This document shows positions 36,072 through 47,089 of a DNA stretch of 64,000 bases, in pieces. This stretch comes from Atrichornis clamosus (lineage: Eukaryota; Chordata; Aves; Passeriformes; Menuridae): NCBI GenBank assembly GCA_013400975.1, contig WBMZ01000341.1, positions 62,001 through 126,000 on the forward strand. Reading direction: 5' to 3'. The notes below the pieces were generated by a model. The model did no database searches, was not told the origin of the DNA, and saw only the letters and a program-made list of their open reading frames with translations. Positions within the stretch are counted from its first letter, which is position 1, and every line of letters starts with the position of its first letter. A program made the translations under genes and the position numbers.

Positions 36072-38612
36072 TCTCAAGTAGCAGAGACTGGAAGGGAGCC
36101 TGGGAGATCATGTAGTCCAAGTCCCCATGCTCACAGCATAGAAAATAGAGCAGGTTGCTTAGGGCTGTTCCCAGTCAGATTTTTGGTATTTACACAATGC
36201 ATACTCCGCAGCCTCTCCAGGTAATCTACTCCTATTTAACCCTTCCTGGATTAAAGAAACAGTTTTTTCTTACCTTTCAGTGGAGTTTCCTGTGTTTTAA
36301 ATTTGTGTTCGTTGCCTTTTGGTCCTATCACTCGGTATCACAGGCAAGTCTGCCTCCATCATCTTTACTCTGTGTCAGCAGGTATTTATACATCGATAAG
36401 AACTCCCCAGCAGCTTTCTCTCCTCCAGGTTAAACAATCTCTGCTCTCAGCCTCTTCTTGTAAGGCACACTAACCTTCACCTTCAGGCAGCTTTGCTAGA
36501 CCTTCTCCAATCTATCCCTGTTCCTTTGTACTGTGGAGCCCAGAACTGGACACAGCAGTACAGATGCAGTCTCGCCCGTGCTGAGGAAAGGACCTCCTTC
36601 CTCCAGGCACTGATCACACTCTCCGGGAAATTCTGTTCAAGATGTTGTTTGCCTCCTTTGTGGCAAGGGTGCATTACTGACTCATGAACAATTTTTGATC
36701 CACAGCACCTCTTCTGCACCCCCAGCACTCCCTCCCTAGGGACAGGGCTTTGCATTTACCTTTGTTGAACTTCATAAGGTTCCTCTAGGCCCACTTCTAC
36801 CTGTTCACTTCTCTGCTCCAAGGAGCAGCACATCCATCTGGTTTGTCAATCCCTCCCCTCAGCTTTGCATCCATCAAGCTTGCCAAGGGTGCAGTCTGTC
36901 CTGTCACACAGGTCATTAATGAAGATGTTAAACAGCACGGGCCTCAATAACAGCCCCTGAGCTACACCAAAAGGGACTGGCCTCCCGCTCAACTTTTACG
37001 ATGTTGATCACCACCCTGAGCCTGGCATTTTAGCCTCGAAATCTGGCATTTCAGCCATTTTCAATCCACCTCACTGTGGATCCACTGTTATCCAGAAAAT
37101 ATTTCATCAGGTTATCAATGAAGAAGTTACATGACAGTTTCAAGAGCCTCATGAAAGGTCACGGTAAAAAAATACCCATTGTTTTCATCCACCAAGTCAG
37201 TCTTCTGGCTCAGTTCAGTGTAGAAGGCTATCAGGTTGGTCACACATTACAGCCCCTTGGTTAATCCACATTAACTACTGCCCATCATTTTTCTTCATGT
37301 GTTTTCAGGATTATTTGGTCTGTCACCTTTTCAAGGAGAAACATAAAGCTGACTGGTCTGTGGTTCCCTAGATGGTCCTTTTGCCCTTTTCAGAGACAGG
37401 AAAGACATTTGCTTGATTCCAGTCCTCAAGACCACCCCCACTCACCATCATTTTAGTTAATGAGAGTTGCCACAAAATTATATTGGCCACTTCTGTCTGC
37501 ATCCTATTAGGGCCCATAAACTTGTGTACATCCAGTTTCTGTAAGTGCTCTCAAACCTGATCCTCCTCTACTACTGAGAGTAAGCCTTCCTTGCCTGGAA
37601 TTGCTGAAAGTAAGTCCTACTAGTAAAGAACAAAGAGAAGGAGGCATTGAATGTCTCAGTTGCTTCCACATCCCTTATGACCACATCCCCTCCCCATTCA
37701 GCAGCAGGCCCACATTTTCTCCAGTCTTTCTGATGCTAGTTATCCGTAAATGCCTTCCTTGTTGCCACTCGCATATCCATTGTCAGATTCAACAGCACAT
37801 GGACATGGACTTTCCTACCTAGACACATCTTTGCATGCTTGGACAATGTCTCCAGGCTCTCCCTGGGCCACATATCTCTGCTTCCACATGCTTCCTTTTT
37901 GTGTTCAAGCTTTTTCACAAGCTCCCTGTTCATTTAAGCAAGACCCCTGGTGCTTTTTGTGCCATTTCCTATTCACTGCAACATGCCACACTAGAGCTTA
38001 AAGAAGTAGTCAAGCAGCTTTCCTGGATCTCTCTACTCAGAACCATCTTCCAATTATTTTTCTAAGAAGATCCTTGAACAGAACAAAAATCTTTCCTCCT
38101 GAAGATCATGGTTGCAATCTTACTCTTTCCTTTGCTGTTTACAATTCATATCTTGAACTCTTCTATCTCATGACCACTGCAGCCAAGACTACTCCTAATC
38201 TCTACATCCTCACCCTGTTGTTCCTTGTTTGTTAATAACAGGTCCTCAATCACTTGTATTGAGATACGGGCATCAGTGCAAGCCAGAAGTGCCCTTGGTT
38301 ATTTATTCCCTGCTGTGCTGTCCCTCCAGAAAATAATAAGCATGAATCAAGCCCAGTATAAGCATCAAAGCCCATGAACATTAAGCTTGAGTAGTCCAAG
38401 GAAAGCCTCATTACTACTCCTGACCAATAAGCTCCCAATTGGCTCAATGATCTCTAGGCAAAGCTGCAGGCAGCCCCACTGCTCTCACAGCAAATGGCAA
38501 CTCCCCTTTACCACCATCCCAGCTTGCCCCTCCTGGCACCTGTATTTGTCCATTGCAGTCCTCCAGCTGTGGGAGCTATCTCACTCAGCAATGCCAATAA
38601 ATATCATAGCTC
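36072..38612 (-). mobile_element. Long CR1 LINE copy, about 2.5 kb of ORF2 and 3' UTR
   Basis: Minus-strand order is ORF2 coding region (from about 38600 down), RT core, RT C-terminus, 3' UTR. Recognisable decayed peptides include ELVKKLEHKKEACG (about 37930) and a YCCVQFWAPQYKGTGIDW segment (about 36560) that matches the CR1 C-terminal domain. Opposite-strand cues such as CATGAACTCATCAT-like decay, GCCCAGAACTGGACACAG (36538) and GTTAAACAGCACGGGCC (about 36930) are familiar CR1 strings. Stops and frameshifts are frequent, so this is an old, dead copy. It is the longest single element in the window, in the same orientation as SMAP1. Confidence 0.88.
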
Positions 38613-39550
38613 GGTCCTAACTGAATTTTACTCTTCCATAATATCTAAAAACAACTTGCTGACAGTACAGTGAAGATTTAACTAGGCATGGGTTCAGCAG
38701 CTTTACTTTTAAGAACCCCAACATGAAAATAAGGTACCATCAAACAATTCACCTGTTCACAAGGCAAAGTCCTTATGTCTTGGAGAATTTAGCTGTGGCC
38801 ACAAGAGAACAATATGAGTGTTCATATCAGGGTTCCTGAGGTAAAGCTGAATCATGTTCAAATGAACCTTACTGAGCCAGTCTAAGACAATGCGACACCT
38901 GAGCTAAATCAACTGCTGACTATTTCCTGAGTAATATCTGATAATTGACTCCCTTAAATCTTATAGGATACATGCATTAAAGAGGGAGTCACCTTTCCAG
39001 GAAAGGGTACCTCCCTAAAAGTCTGCTTATCACATAGATATATCTAACTGCTTCCTCTCTCTGTAAAAGGATCTCTTAAGGCTGCAGCACAGTTGCTCTT
39101 TCTTTACAGCATTCAGACCAAAGAAGGAAGACAGCATCATTCCATTCCACAAAAGAAAATTCAGGAATAAAGCAAAGACCAGTTGTATAAAGAGCATCCT
39201 GCAGTGGCAGCTTTTTCATGTCCCTACAGACTGGCAGAGCCACAGCTTCAGTACCACTTAGAGATACACACCTGTAGTCCTGACCCAAAGAACTGAGGTG
39301 TTTTGCATTTTAAAAAGGCAAGTACATGGTCTCATCAAGACTAATAATTGCTTGCCAGGAACTGTCCCACCTTTATGGTCCACACAAAAGAAAGACCTTA
39401 GAGTGCCAACAGCTTCTTAATGTAGGGCAGCAAACTAAGCACATAAGTATTTCTGCATTTGTATAATATACCTCAGAGAATCTAAAAATTTGCAGCATAA
39501 TAAAAAAAATTTTAAAAGCAAGTCCCACAGATATTTTTATTAGCAGACAC

Positions 39551-39630
39551 AGAAACAATTAGGTTGAAAGAGACCTCTGGAGGTCACCTAGTCCAGCTTC
39601 AGTGTCAGTCTCATCCAACCAGTGTCAGTA
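39551..39630 (-). mobile_element. Short CR1 3' tail
   Basis: The plus strand reads AGGTTGAAAGAGACCTCTGG followed by AGGTCACCTAGTCCAGC. This is the complement of the last part of the CR1 3' UTR. Only about 80 bp survive. It is in intron 1 of SMAP1, in the same orientation as the gene. Confidence 0.75.
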
Positions 39631-42600
39631 ACTGGTAAGAGCACACAGAACAAAAACAGAGCATTGAGGTAGTTCTATTTAGTAGCAAGGAATTAGGAAA
39701 AAATCCTGGTTATACAGCCCCAAGAGAGACTGAAGGGAGTTTCTGATCCCTTAAGGTTTTTGAAGACACTATCTTTGACAAAAAGGCCAGAAAACTAACA
39801 CCTAAGTATCAGCTGATTGCTAGGATTTCTAGTGATACAGTTCCTCACTCTTACTAGAGTTCAAGATATATCACTCCACTTGCTAAGCAATGCTTAGCAA
39901 TTCCCAAATCAAAGTGGTTTGCCTTCATTATTCCTTATAGAAGGATATTGCAAAGGCTCACTGAACAGCTAGAGGCCTCCAGATTTATCTGTCAATTCAT
40001 ATTCCAGTCTGTTATGCTCACATGATCTTTACCAACCTGATCCCACAGAAGCAATACAAACCTTGCAACAAAAGCATATGAAGAAGTAGCAGCAATTTCT
40101 TGATCCCAGTGACTTGCAGTAACATCTGATACAGAATATCCCTAGAGCACAAGCAGCTACTAGTAGGTTAGTACTTGGTGTTTGAACTTTAATATAGGGC
40201 TAGAAGTTGCACTAGAGATTATGTGTGGAACTGGCCTCCAACATAATCCAACTGAGTTCTATGCCCCCTAATGTCCTCTCAGGGGTTTCTCAGCCTTAGG
40301 AGGAAGGTGGGAAAGATGTTCACTGCAAGAGATACAGCAGCCAGTGCCTTGTCCTAGTGTGAGCTCTGTCAATGAGCTGTCACAAAGCTTTTACACTGGC
40401 AGCGAGGCAAAAGCTGATGCCTTGCACAGGCTGAGGGCAGTGAGCTATAAGGGTTATCCCTCTGCTTGTGGTTACGTCTTGAGGAAGAGGTACACTGTTT
40501 ATTGAAACATACAGCCAAGATTAAGACAATGAAAAGACCAGACATCAAACAAGTATCAGCAAAAGCAGCTTCACAAAAGGTGATGAACATACACACGTTT
40601 TAAGTTCATCTCTCAACCACAGAAGAGATCATATGCAAGACTTAGCTGTCTACACAAAAGAGTCTGAACAGCTGAAAACATATCTGAAATATTCCAGATT
40701 TCTTTTGATAGCTAGTTTGTCCATTTATTTAAACTATTTTTTTTCCTCCCCCACTGCTTGAGACTGCGTTTGGGATTGGTTAGTTGTTAGGAAACTTAAT
40801 TTTAAGTTCTAGCAACACAAATGTTGAAACTGCAATCTTTCCCATCCAGTCTCTCCCCACACTCCTAAGAGCCTGTACCTGACACTCTTCAGACAGAAGG
40901 CCAAGTCTTCGGTCACATACAGATATTCAATGGCTGTATACTACAACTATAAATACTGAAAAGTATTTCATTCATTTTATTAAAAAAGTAAGCAATTTTA
41001 ATCTGGCTGAACATGCAACACTGTCAATGTGCTTCTTCGTACTAGGATTCTGTTAACAGATCATTTAAAACACCAACAAAAACCCCAGAACATTTCCTCT
41101 GATACAGAAATTTATTCATCTTTTCTGAAGGCCCAAAACATCTACAATTGTTTATATTAAAGTCTGCAAGCTTCCAATTATGTTATTTTAACTTGGTTAC
41201 AGTTTAAAAAAATTCTAAAGCAGTTGACAGCTCAGGTAATTGCCTTCTTGATAGGGAGATGAATTTACAAGCAGACTTCAGTAGTCAATCCATTTGTATT
41301 AAAGACAGCATCCAAATACTTGCATAACAGGTTGAAAAGGTATGTCAGAGAACATTCACATTGGTTTCAAACATCATTAGGACCAGGAATCAGTCTTAGG
41401 ATCCCCATTTACAGAGACAATCACACTAGACCAAGATTGATTGCCCTCAGTTTACAGGCCTGCTTGCTTAGATGGACAGTCTTTTGATTCTGCTGAATAT
41501 CTTGTCTCCTTCTAAGAAAAAAACCAAAAAATTCTCCTTTTGTGCTTCATCACACACTTGAACTTCTAAGTATTTGATTCAGTATTGTTTAATATCAGCA
41601 CTAACAATAAAAGCCTTGCTGCCAAACAATAACAGCACAAGTCCAGAAGACTCTTAGCATAAGTAGGTATGAACTACACAGAAATAGCAAATTATAGCTC
41701 CTATAGTCAGAGGGTCCCTGACCAACGTTAACACGTTGTGATTTTTTTATTTTGGCTTCATATGACTGATTTCTAAGAGGTGTTATTGCTTAAGGGATTC
41801 AAATATCAGCATTGAAACAACAATAAAAATGCATTACCCTCCCTCTACAGTGAAAGGTGAGAAAAACTCCAATGCTTTACAACAGCTTTCAGCATAGTCT
41901 ACACACCTGACAGAGCATCTCCTAGATCCTTCCAATTCCTGCCAGCTTTACTTACTTAAACAAAAGGATCACAAAGGCATTACAGTTGCCTCTCTTTCAA
42001 AACTTCAGGGTAACTTAAGCTACTGTCAACACACCCTACTTATTTCCTACAAATATCAGAAACAGTAGTGTAACTACTGCCAGTAATATAACACTGGGAA
42101 GACATCTACTGCCTTATGTAGAGGGCTGTTCAGACAGGGATGTAAAGAACAGCCAGCACACAGACAAGAACTGCCTTGTCAAATTGCAATCACTGAGACT
42201 TTTGGGATGACAAGACAGTTCCAGAACCTTAGACTTTTAGGCGTCTTCCCCACAGAGGTGTCATCTAGTCTTTCTGACAGCTGCAAGATTTACAGCTTTA
42301 AGGTGACATACGGCAACTATGTATGCCCCTACAACAGGTAGTTTCCAACACATGTAGTGACAGTCAGACTCATAGCAGCTCTTTCAACTGGCAAAAGGCA
42401 AATACAGAATAAAAACCACTTCCAGAAACTGTTGCCAGAGTTAGCAATCCTAATTATTTCTTATTGCCACTCTGGCAGATGTGTCCTCAGCTGTATTCTC
42501 CACCTTTCAAAGCCATCCAATATATCTGCATACCTCATACTTGAAAAAGTAGACCAGAAACCAAAGTATGGGTTTGTTCTTGAAACAACACCACTACTAA

Positions 42601-45600
42601 TGACAAAAATTATTGGAGGAAGACCAAGAAATAGCTTTTTAAATTCTTACACAGAGTAAGCATGCAATAATACAGGAAAGTTGCATGCTTCAAACTTCCT
42701 CACAGGCACTGCAGATGGTAGCCTGGTAACTAAGAGCCAGGAAAGCTAACTCAGTAACTTAGGAGTGACAGGATGGGAGTAAGTTCCTGTATCACCTTTT
42801 TGATGCAATAGGTAGAAACCAGAAGAAAAGCCTTAATGACATGAAGGAAGAGTTCAACAGTAGCATTACAGTAGATGCAATAGAAGTAATGAAGGATAAA
42901 TATCTTAATAGGACCACACTACGTTTTTTAGGGTCAAAAGGATATTTGTAAGGTTTTAAATTGTATCTAGCTACTTAAGAATTCCCAGAGCCTCAATGAA
43001 TAGCAGTTAAAACAGATATACAAGTATAATCTGCAAGGATTTGCACAAGCCTTGGATGTGACTATCTGAAAAGAAGCCTAGGGTAAATATAATACTTCAG
43101 GTTTAAGAGATACTATAGCATCTAGGGTGAGAGAAAGGAATTACTGATGACAACCTCTTAGTTTCAGTTAAGTGCCCATGCTGAACTGACTGCTATCTGA
43201 AAGACCATACTGAAAACAATGTTTTTTAAGTACTGCCAAAATAAGGTCTAAGACAATTGCAACTCAGTTAACACAATCAGAGTTAATAATGAAGATAATG
43301 TTACCCCACAATTAGTTGAACAGGAAGAAACCAAAAAACACAACTCGAACAACAGAAAGAAGGGCCAGCAAAGAAGCAAAGCTCACACAAGAGAGAAAAG
43401 TAAGAGAAACCAAAGCAGACAACGCTCCAAAGAAAAAAGAATAAATTACATTAACAAAAGGAAAAACATGCTGAACTAGGACTGACACCAGCAAAGTCCT
43501 AAATATTTTGTCATGAATGGCTTCATGTTCATGTCTGTAGAATCAAGGATGAAGAGACTCTCTAGAGGAACTGATGATAGGGAACTCCAGACTAAGGACA
43601 AACACGAGCAGAGGTGAAAGGGATGCTGTTAGTGTTGGCAAGAGGTGAAGAAGACTGTCACAGGCTGGAGAAAGTCACACAAACAGCTGGCAGTCTGGTT
43701 AGCTAACAGAGCCATGTTAATAACTGCTGCCTCAGACAGCTCTGCATTCCAGGGCTGGCAAAACTACAGCTTTGTCAGACAGCAGCAAGTCATGAGCACT
43801 CAAACACCACGGATTATGTGTGAAACATATTAGGAAAAACCAGCTGGCTGCAGATTTTTCACTTCTTGGTTAACAAGAAGTTTCAACAGAGAGTGATAAA
43901 ATAAGCAAGAGTTCAACAGTGGCATTACATGCTCATGACAACCTTGATTTTCCACTGAAGAACTGATGTTTTTTTTCTGAGCTACGTCTTCTGGAAGTAT
44001 ACAGAAATCCAAACTTTGGGGTATAGTGGAGGCATCTCAACATTGGTCACACAACTCTCCTTTCCAGAAAGAGACTTCTTAAACTTCGAGTAAGAAATCC
44101 ACACAGACTATGTATATATGACCATCTTTCAGTCAAGCCCCTTTAGAACAGCTGCAGCTAAAGCACGTTTGTCATTCCACACTCTCCCCTCCAACTTTAA
44201 AAAATCCCATACACTTAAACACAGTACAGGTAAAGTCACATAGCACTATGAAGCTAACATGATACAAGACTTAAAATATGAATTGGTAGAATAGGATGAA
44301 GCAAATGCAAATTAAACTTGAAGGGAGAAACAGAATAAATTCTAAAAAAACCAAACCCTCACATTGCGTCACCCAGTATTTTCATGCCAGCTTTCCTGGG
44401 GGACAGGGTGAAAGCAAGCCATGCTTCTGGCATACAGAGAGACAGCAAAGGAGAAGCAGGGTTGAGCAAAAGAGAAAAGCAAGAAGCTTTCAGAAGTCCC
44501 ATCAGATTTTAGTGGGTACCCAAGTAAAATAGTTTACTAGAAAGTTGAAAACTAAATTAGTATGTACTAGCAGAAAACAGCCTGGTCAAGAGATTGGCAG
44601 GTCCTCCAGAAACTGGCTGGAAAAAAAACCAAATTCAAGATACACAAAGCTTGATCTTACAAAAGAAAGATACACAAAGAAAAGAACAGTGAATAAATAT
44701 ACTCATTAAAACAAATATAAGGAAAAGGAAGCTGAAAGTGTCAGCACTGCTGAACTGGAAGGACAACAGACACAAAGCACCAAGGGCTATGGAGACTTAC
44801 AAACAATACTTTGACCAAGTGATAGTTAAAAAGAGGAAACTCGGAAGACAGGATGAAAAGTCATCAGAGAATTTCAGACTCTGATCTTGAAAAACACAGC
44901 TCTAAGGTTTATGCTATGGAACAACATACATATGGAATTCCATCAGCACACAACTCCGAGCAGCATTCAGCAGTGCAATCTGAAGTACCAATAACACATA
45001 AAACACACAACATGCTTCTTCCAGAAAGCCACTGGTTACGATGGGTCTTTTACATGGTAACCAGACATCATGTATCAAGAAGAGCTGTGTTAGAAAATGG
45101 TTAGGAAGAGTTACAAAATATAAAGACCCATTATCTTTGCTATAATCCATCTCACATACTTCTTAGAGTTATATATTAGGAAAATACAGTCTTTTTTTCT
45201 GATTGTGGACTGCATGACTTATGTGTAGAGTGGGGAAAAAAAGTAGCACACACAAGATTGGGAAGAGAATTTACAAACAGGGCCATTTCTGGTTGCTCAA
45301 ATAAAGCTCACTGTACTCCACACCTCCACTTGACGTGGAGAAGGACTGAACAAGGCAGCTCTGGCGTTAATCATACAGTGTGAACTCCTAGTTGCTATTC
45401 AGGAAGCATTAAACTTAATAACTTACTGTGTAGTCACCTCACTTAGGGTAAGATCTTGATGAATTGACTGTAGATGAAAGAGGAATGTGCTACATTTTTC
45501 CTTTTCAAAGCTACAAAATCCAAGGTAAATACAAATGTCTCTCTAGTTTTGTGCAGGAAAAAAAAATATTAGACTAAAGCAATGTAAGATTTGACCGTAA

Positions 45601-46170
45601 TATAATCTTTTAAATTTCATTCATCACCAAAGCTGCATCTGTGACACATTTAACCAGACACAAACATCCAGATGCACTGAGCCTGGCATTTTGACTGAGT
45701 CAGCATGGCAGGGAATATTGTTCTGGACACTCGACATTCAACTCAGCTGGTATCTCCCTGGCATCGGCCAGTGCCCTCCCGAAGGCCAGAGCCCGCTCCG
45801 GATCGATACCTGGCAGCGAAGGAACCGGACGCGGCCGTGAAACTTCAGGAAAGGGCTGGGCCAGTCATTGCATAAAGCCCCGGCTGGGGGTTCCCCGCTG
45901 GAGGCCGAGGCAGCTGCAGCCCAGCCCACGGAAGAGCGGGAAGCGGCTCACAGGAAAGGTCAGGCTGTCTGCCTGCCCGCACTGCCGCTGCTCCCCACCG
46001 GGACCCCGCTGCCGCCCCAGGCCCGGTGTCGGGAGGGGCCGCCCGCCGGTCCCGCCGCCCCTGCAGACGTGGCGCGGCCTCTCCCCGGGCCCCGCAGCCG
46101 CCCCGAGCCGGGACCCGCCGGAGCAGCGCCGCGCCCGCCCCGGGCCCCCGCGCCCCCCCGGCCCGCGTAC

Positions 46171-46288
46171 CCTTGGCCTCGCAGTCCGCGCAGTACTTGT
46201 TGTCCTCCTCCCGCAGCAGCTTGGCCAGGATGGCCTGGTGCTGCTCGTTCTGCTTCTGCGCCTTCTCCCGGCAGGAGCGGGTGGCCAT
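46171..46288 (-). CDS. SMAP1: SMAP1 coding exon 1 (residues 1-39 and first base of codon 40)
   Basis: The minus strand reads MATRSCREKAQKQNEQ and continues to NKYCADCEAKG, a near match to the SMAP1 N-terminus as I know it from mammals. The start ATG (46288-46286) has a strong Kozak context (gccATGG). The same frame carries a TAG at 46390-46388 with no ATG between, which fixes the start. C33 and C36 are the first pair of zinc ligands of the ArfGAP domain. The exon ends after ...GCC AAG G and is followed by a GTACGCG donor (phase 1). It lies inside a CpG island. Very long ORFs in other frames here result from GC richness. Residues Q13, A19 and A22 differ from the human sequence as I remember it (L, L, S). 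Confidence 0.97.
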
Positions 46289-46714
46289 GGCGGGGCTGGA
46301 GTGGGGCTGGAGCAGGGCCGGGAGCGCTCCTGCCCTGGCGCGGCCACGGGAACCGGCGGCCGCGAGCGCCGACTTCCTCAACCGGAACTACTTGCGGACG
46401 CGGACGCATCCGCCTCCCTCCCCGCCCGCTCCCAGGGTGGCGCGCGCCCACGCCCACCCTCAGCGACGGCAGCCCCTCGTTCCGGAGGTGACAAAGAGTC
46501 CGCCGGGCCTCTAATGCCGTGCCGGGATGGCGGCCCTTCGCGGCGCTTCCCAAGGAGCACAAAACCCCGCCCTGCTGTAGAAGGGCACGGAGCGGTGCCC
46601 GGGCACAAGGGGTCACCTGGAGACGGCAGGTGCTGTATCCATCCGCCGGCGCGTCACCCCGCCCTCCAGGTGGGGCCCGCGGGGAGGGAGGGGCCCGGGC
46701 GAGCCGCCGCACCT

Positions 46715-46746
46715 GTGCGCGCACCGCCCCGCCCCGCCCCGCCCCG
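46715..46746. promoter_or_regulatory. GTGCGCGCAC palindrome followed by tandem GC boxes
   Basis: A perfect 10-bp palindrome (46715-46724) runs directly into four tandem CCGCC-type units with a 5-bp period, up to about 46746. GC boxes of this kind bind Sp1/KLF factors. The palindrome resembles an NRF1 half-site arrangement but is not the full consensus. The cluster lies about 430 bp upstream of the SMAP1 ATG at the outer edge of the CpG island. Factor binding is inferred from motif only. Confidence 0.6.
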
Positions 46747-46803
46747 GCCGGGAGGGGAGGGGTCTGTGGGGTGTCCTGCAGCCCGCGCCTCTCCAGCTGC
46801 CGG

Positions 46804-46962
46804 CACATACCCCAAAACACATGGCCAGGGGAGCTGCCAGAGGCCGTGGGATGGGGACAGCCCCTGTCCTTGTATTTACCAACCCACCGGGGGTAGATAC
46901 CCGAAAACACACAGCCGAGGGATTTGTCAGAGGCCGGGGGATTGGGACACTCTGTGTCCTTG
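46804..46962. repeat. Two-copy diverged tandem duplication, 90-bp period
   Basis: Unit A (46804-46872) and unit B (46894-46962) align over 69 positions without gaps. I count 16 mismatches, about 77% identity. Shared blocks include AAAACACA, CAGAGGCCG, GGGACA and TGTCCTTG. The match extends weakly into the spacer before each unit (CCACCGG/GCTGCCGG). No third copy is recognised after 46963. It sits just outside the GC-box cluster, on the side distal to SMAP1. Confidence 0.75.
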
Positions 46963-47089
46963 GGGCTCTTGTCTCTTTCTCCAGGCCAGTGCTCGGGGAG
47001 AAAAAATGCAAAGGTTTTACAGCCTTTTGACTGAACGGACACTGCCATAGCCTTAATTTGGCCTCTGAACTTTCTCCAAGAGTACATAT

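Larger units (their letters stand above)
19883..46170 (-). other. SMAP1: SMAP1 intron 1 (26.3 kb)
   Basis: This large first intron has its donor GTACGCG in the CpG island and its acceptor TTCCTTTCAG next to exon 2. It contains all the LTR copies and CR1 fragments listed between 20989 and 39630. The stretches 19883-20988, 21491-24153, 24401-30185, 31796-33471, 34051-36071, 38613-39550 and 39631-45779 hold nothing I can name: AT-rich sequence with scattered short ORFs of chance length. The 156-aa plus-strand ORF at 21314-21784 starts inside an LTR and is not a gene. Confidence 0.8.
1..46288 (-). other. SMAP1: SMAP1 gene, 5' part (exons 1-5, introns 1-4, part of intron 5)
   Basis: Five exons on the minus strand join into one open frame of 163 codons that I recognise as small ArfGAP 1, a GTPase-activating protein for Arf6. 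From family knowledge it acts in clathrin-dependent endocytosis of cargo such as transferrin receptor and E-cadherin. Introns are: 1, 19883-46170; 2, 19071-19748; 3, 15233-18984; 4, 3335-15156; 5, from 3259 out of the window. All four complete introns start GT and end AG, and intron 5 starts GT. Junction phases are 1, 2, 0 and 0, and each codon split across a junction restores the expected residue. The rest of the protein (charged linker, clathrin-box region, CALM-binding region, Gln/Gly/Met-rich tail) is not seen in 1-3259 and must lie further downstream. Transcription start and UTR ends cannot be placed from sequence alone. Confidence 0.95.
45780..46790. promoter_or_regulatory. SMAP1: CpG-island promoter of SMAP1
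   Basis: G+C and CpG density rise sharply here against an AT-rich background on both sides, and the island brackets the SMAP1 start codon. There is no TATA box at a sensible distance, as expected of a housekeeping CpG-island promoter. An ETS-type CCGGAA lies at 46382-46387, about 95 bp upstream of the ATG. A GATGGCGGC (YY1-like) motif lies near 46525. Transcription probably starts between about 46300 and 46600 on the minus strand, but the exact site is inferred. Bidirectional activity is possible, but no coding exon is recognisable on the plus side. Confidence 0.85.

Noticed and set aside
45868..47050. Plus-strand ORFs of 125-270 aa opposite SMAP1 exon 1
   Set aside because: These are antisense, low-complexity Pro/Arg/Ala ORFs caused by GC richness. 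Several overlapping frames are open at once, which argues against any being coding.
45960..47087. 375-aa minus-strand ORF across the CpG island
   Set aside because: It overlaps SMAP1 exon 1 in a different frame, is rich in G, A, R and P as expected from GC-rich DNA, and includes both copies of the 90-bp duplication. No domain is recognisable.
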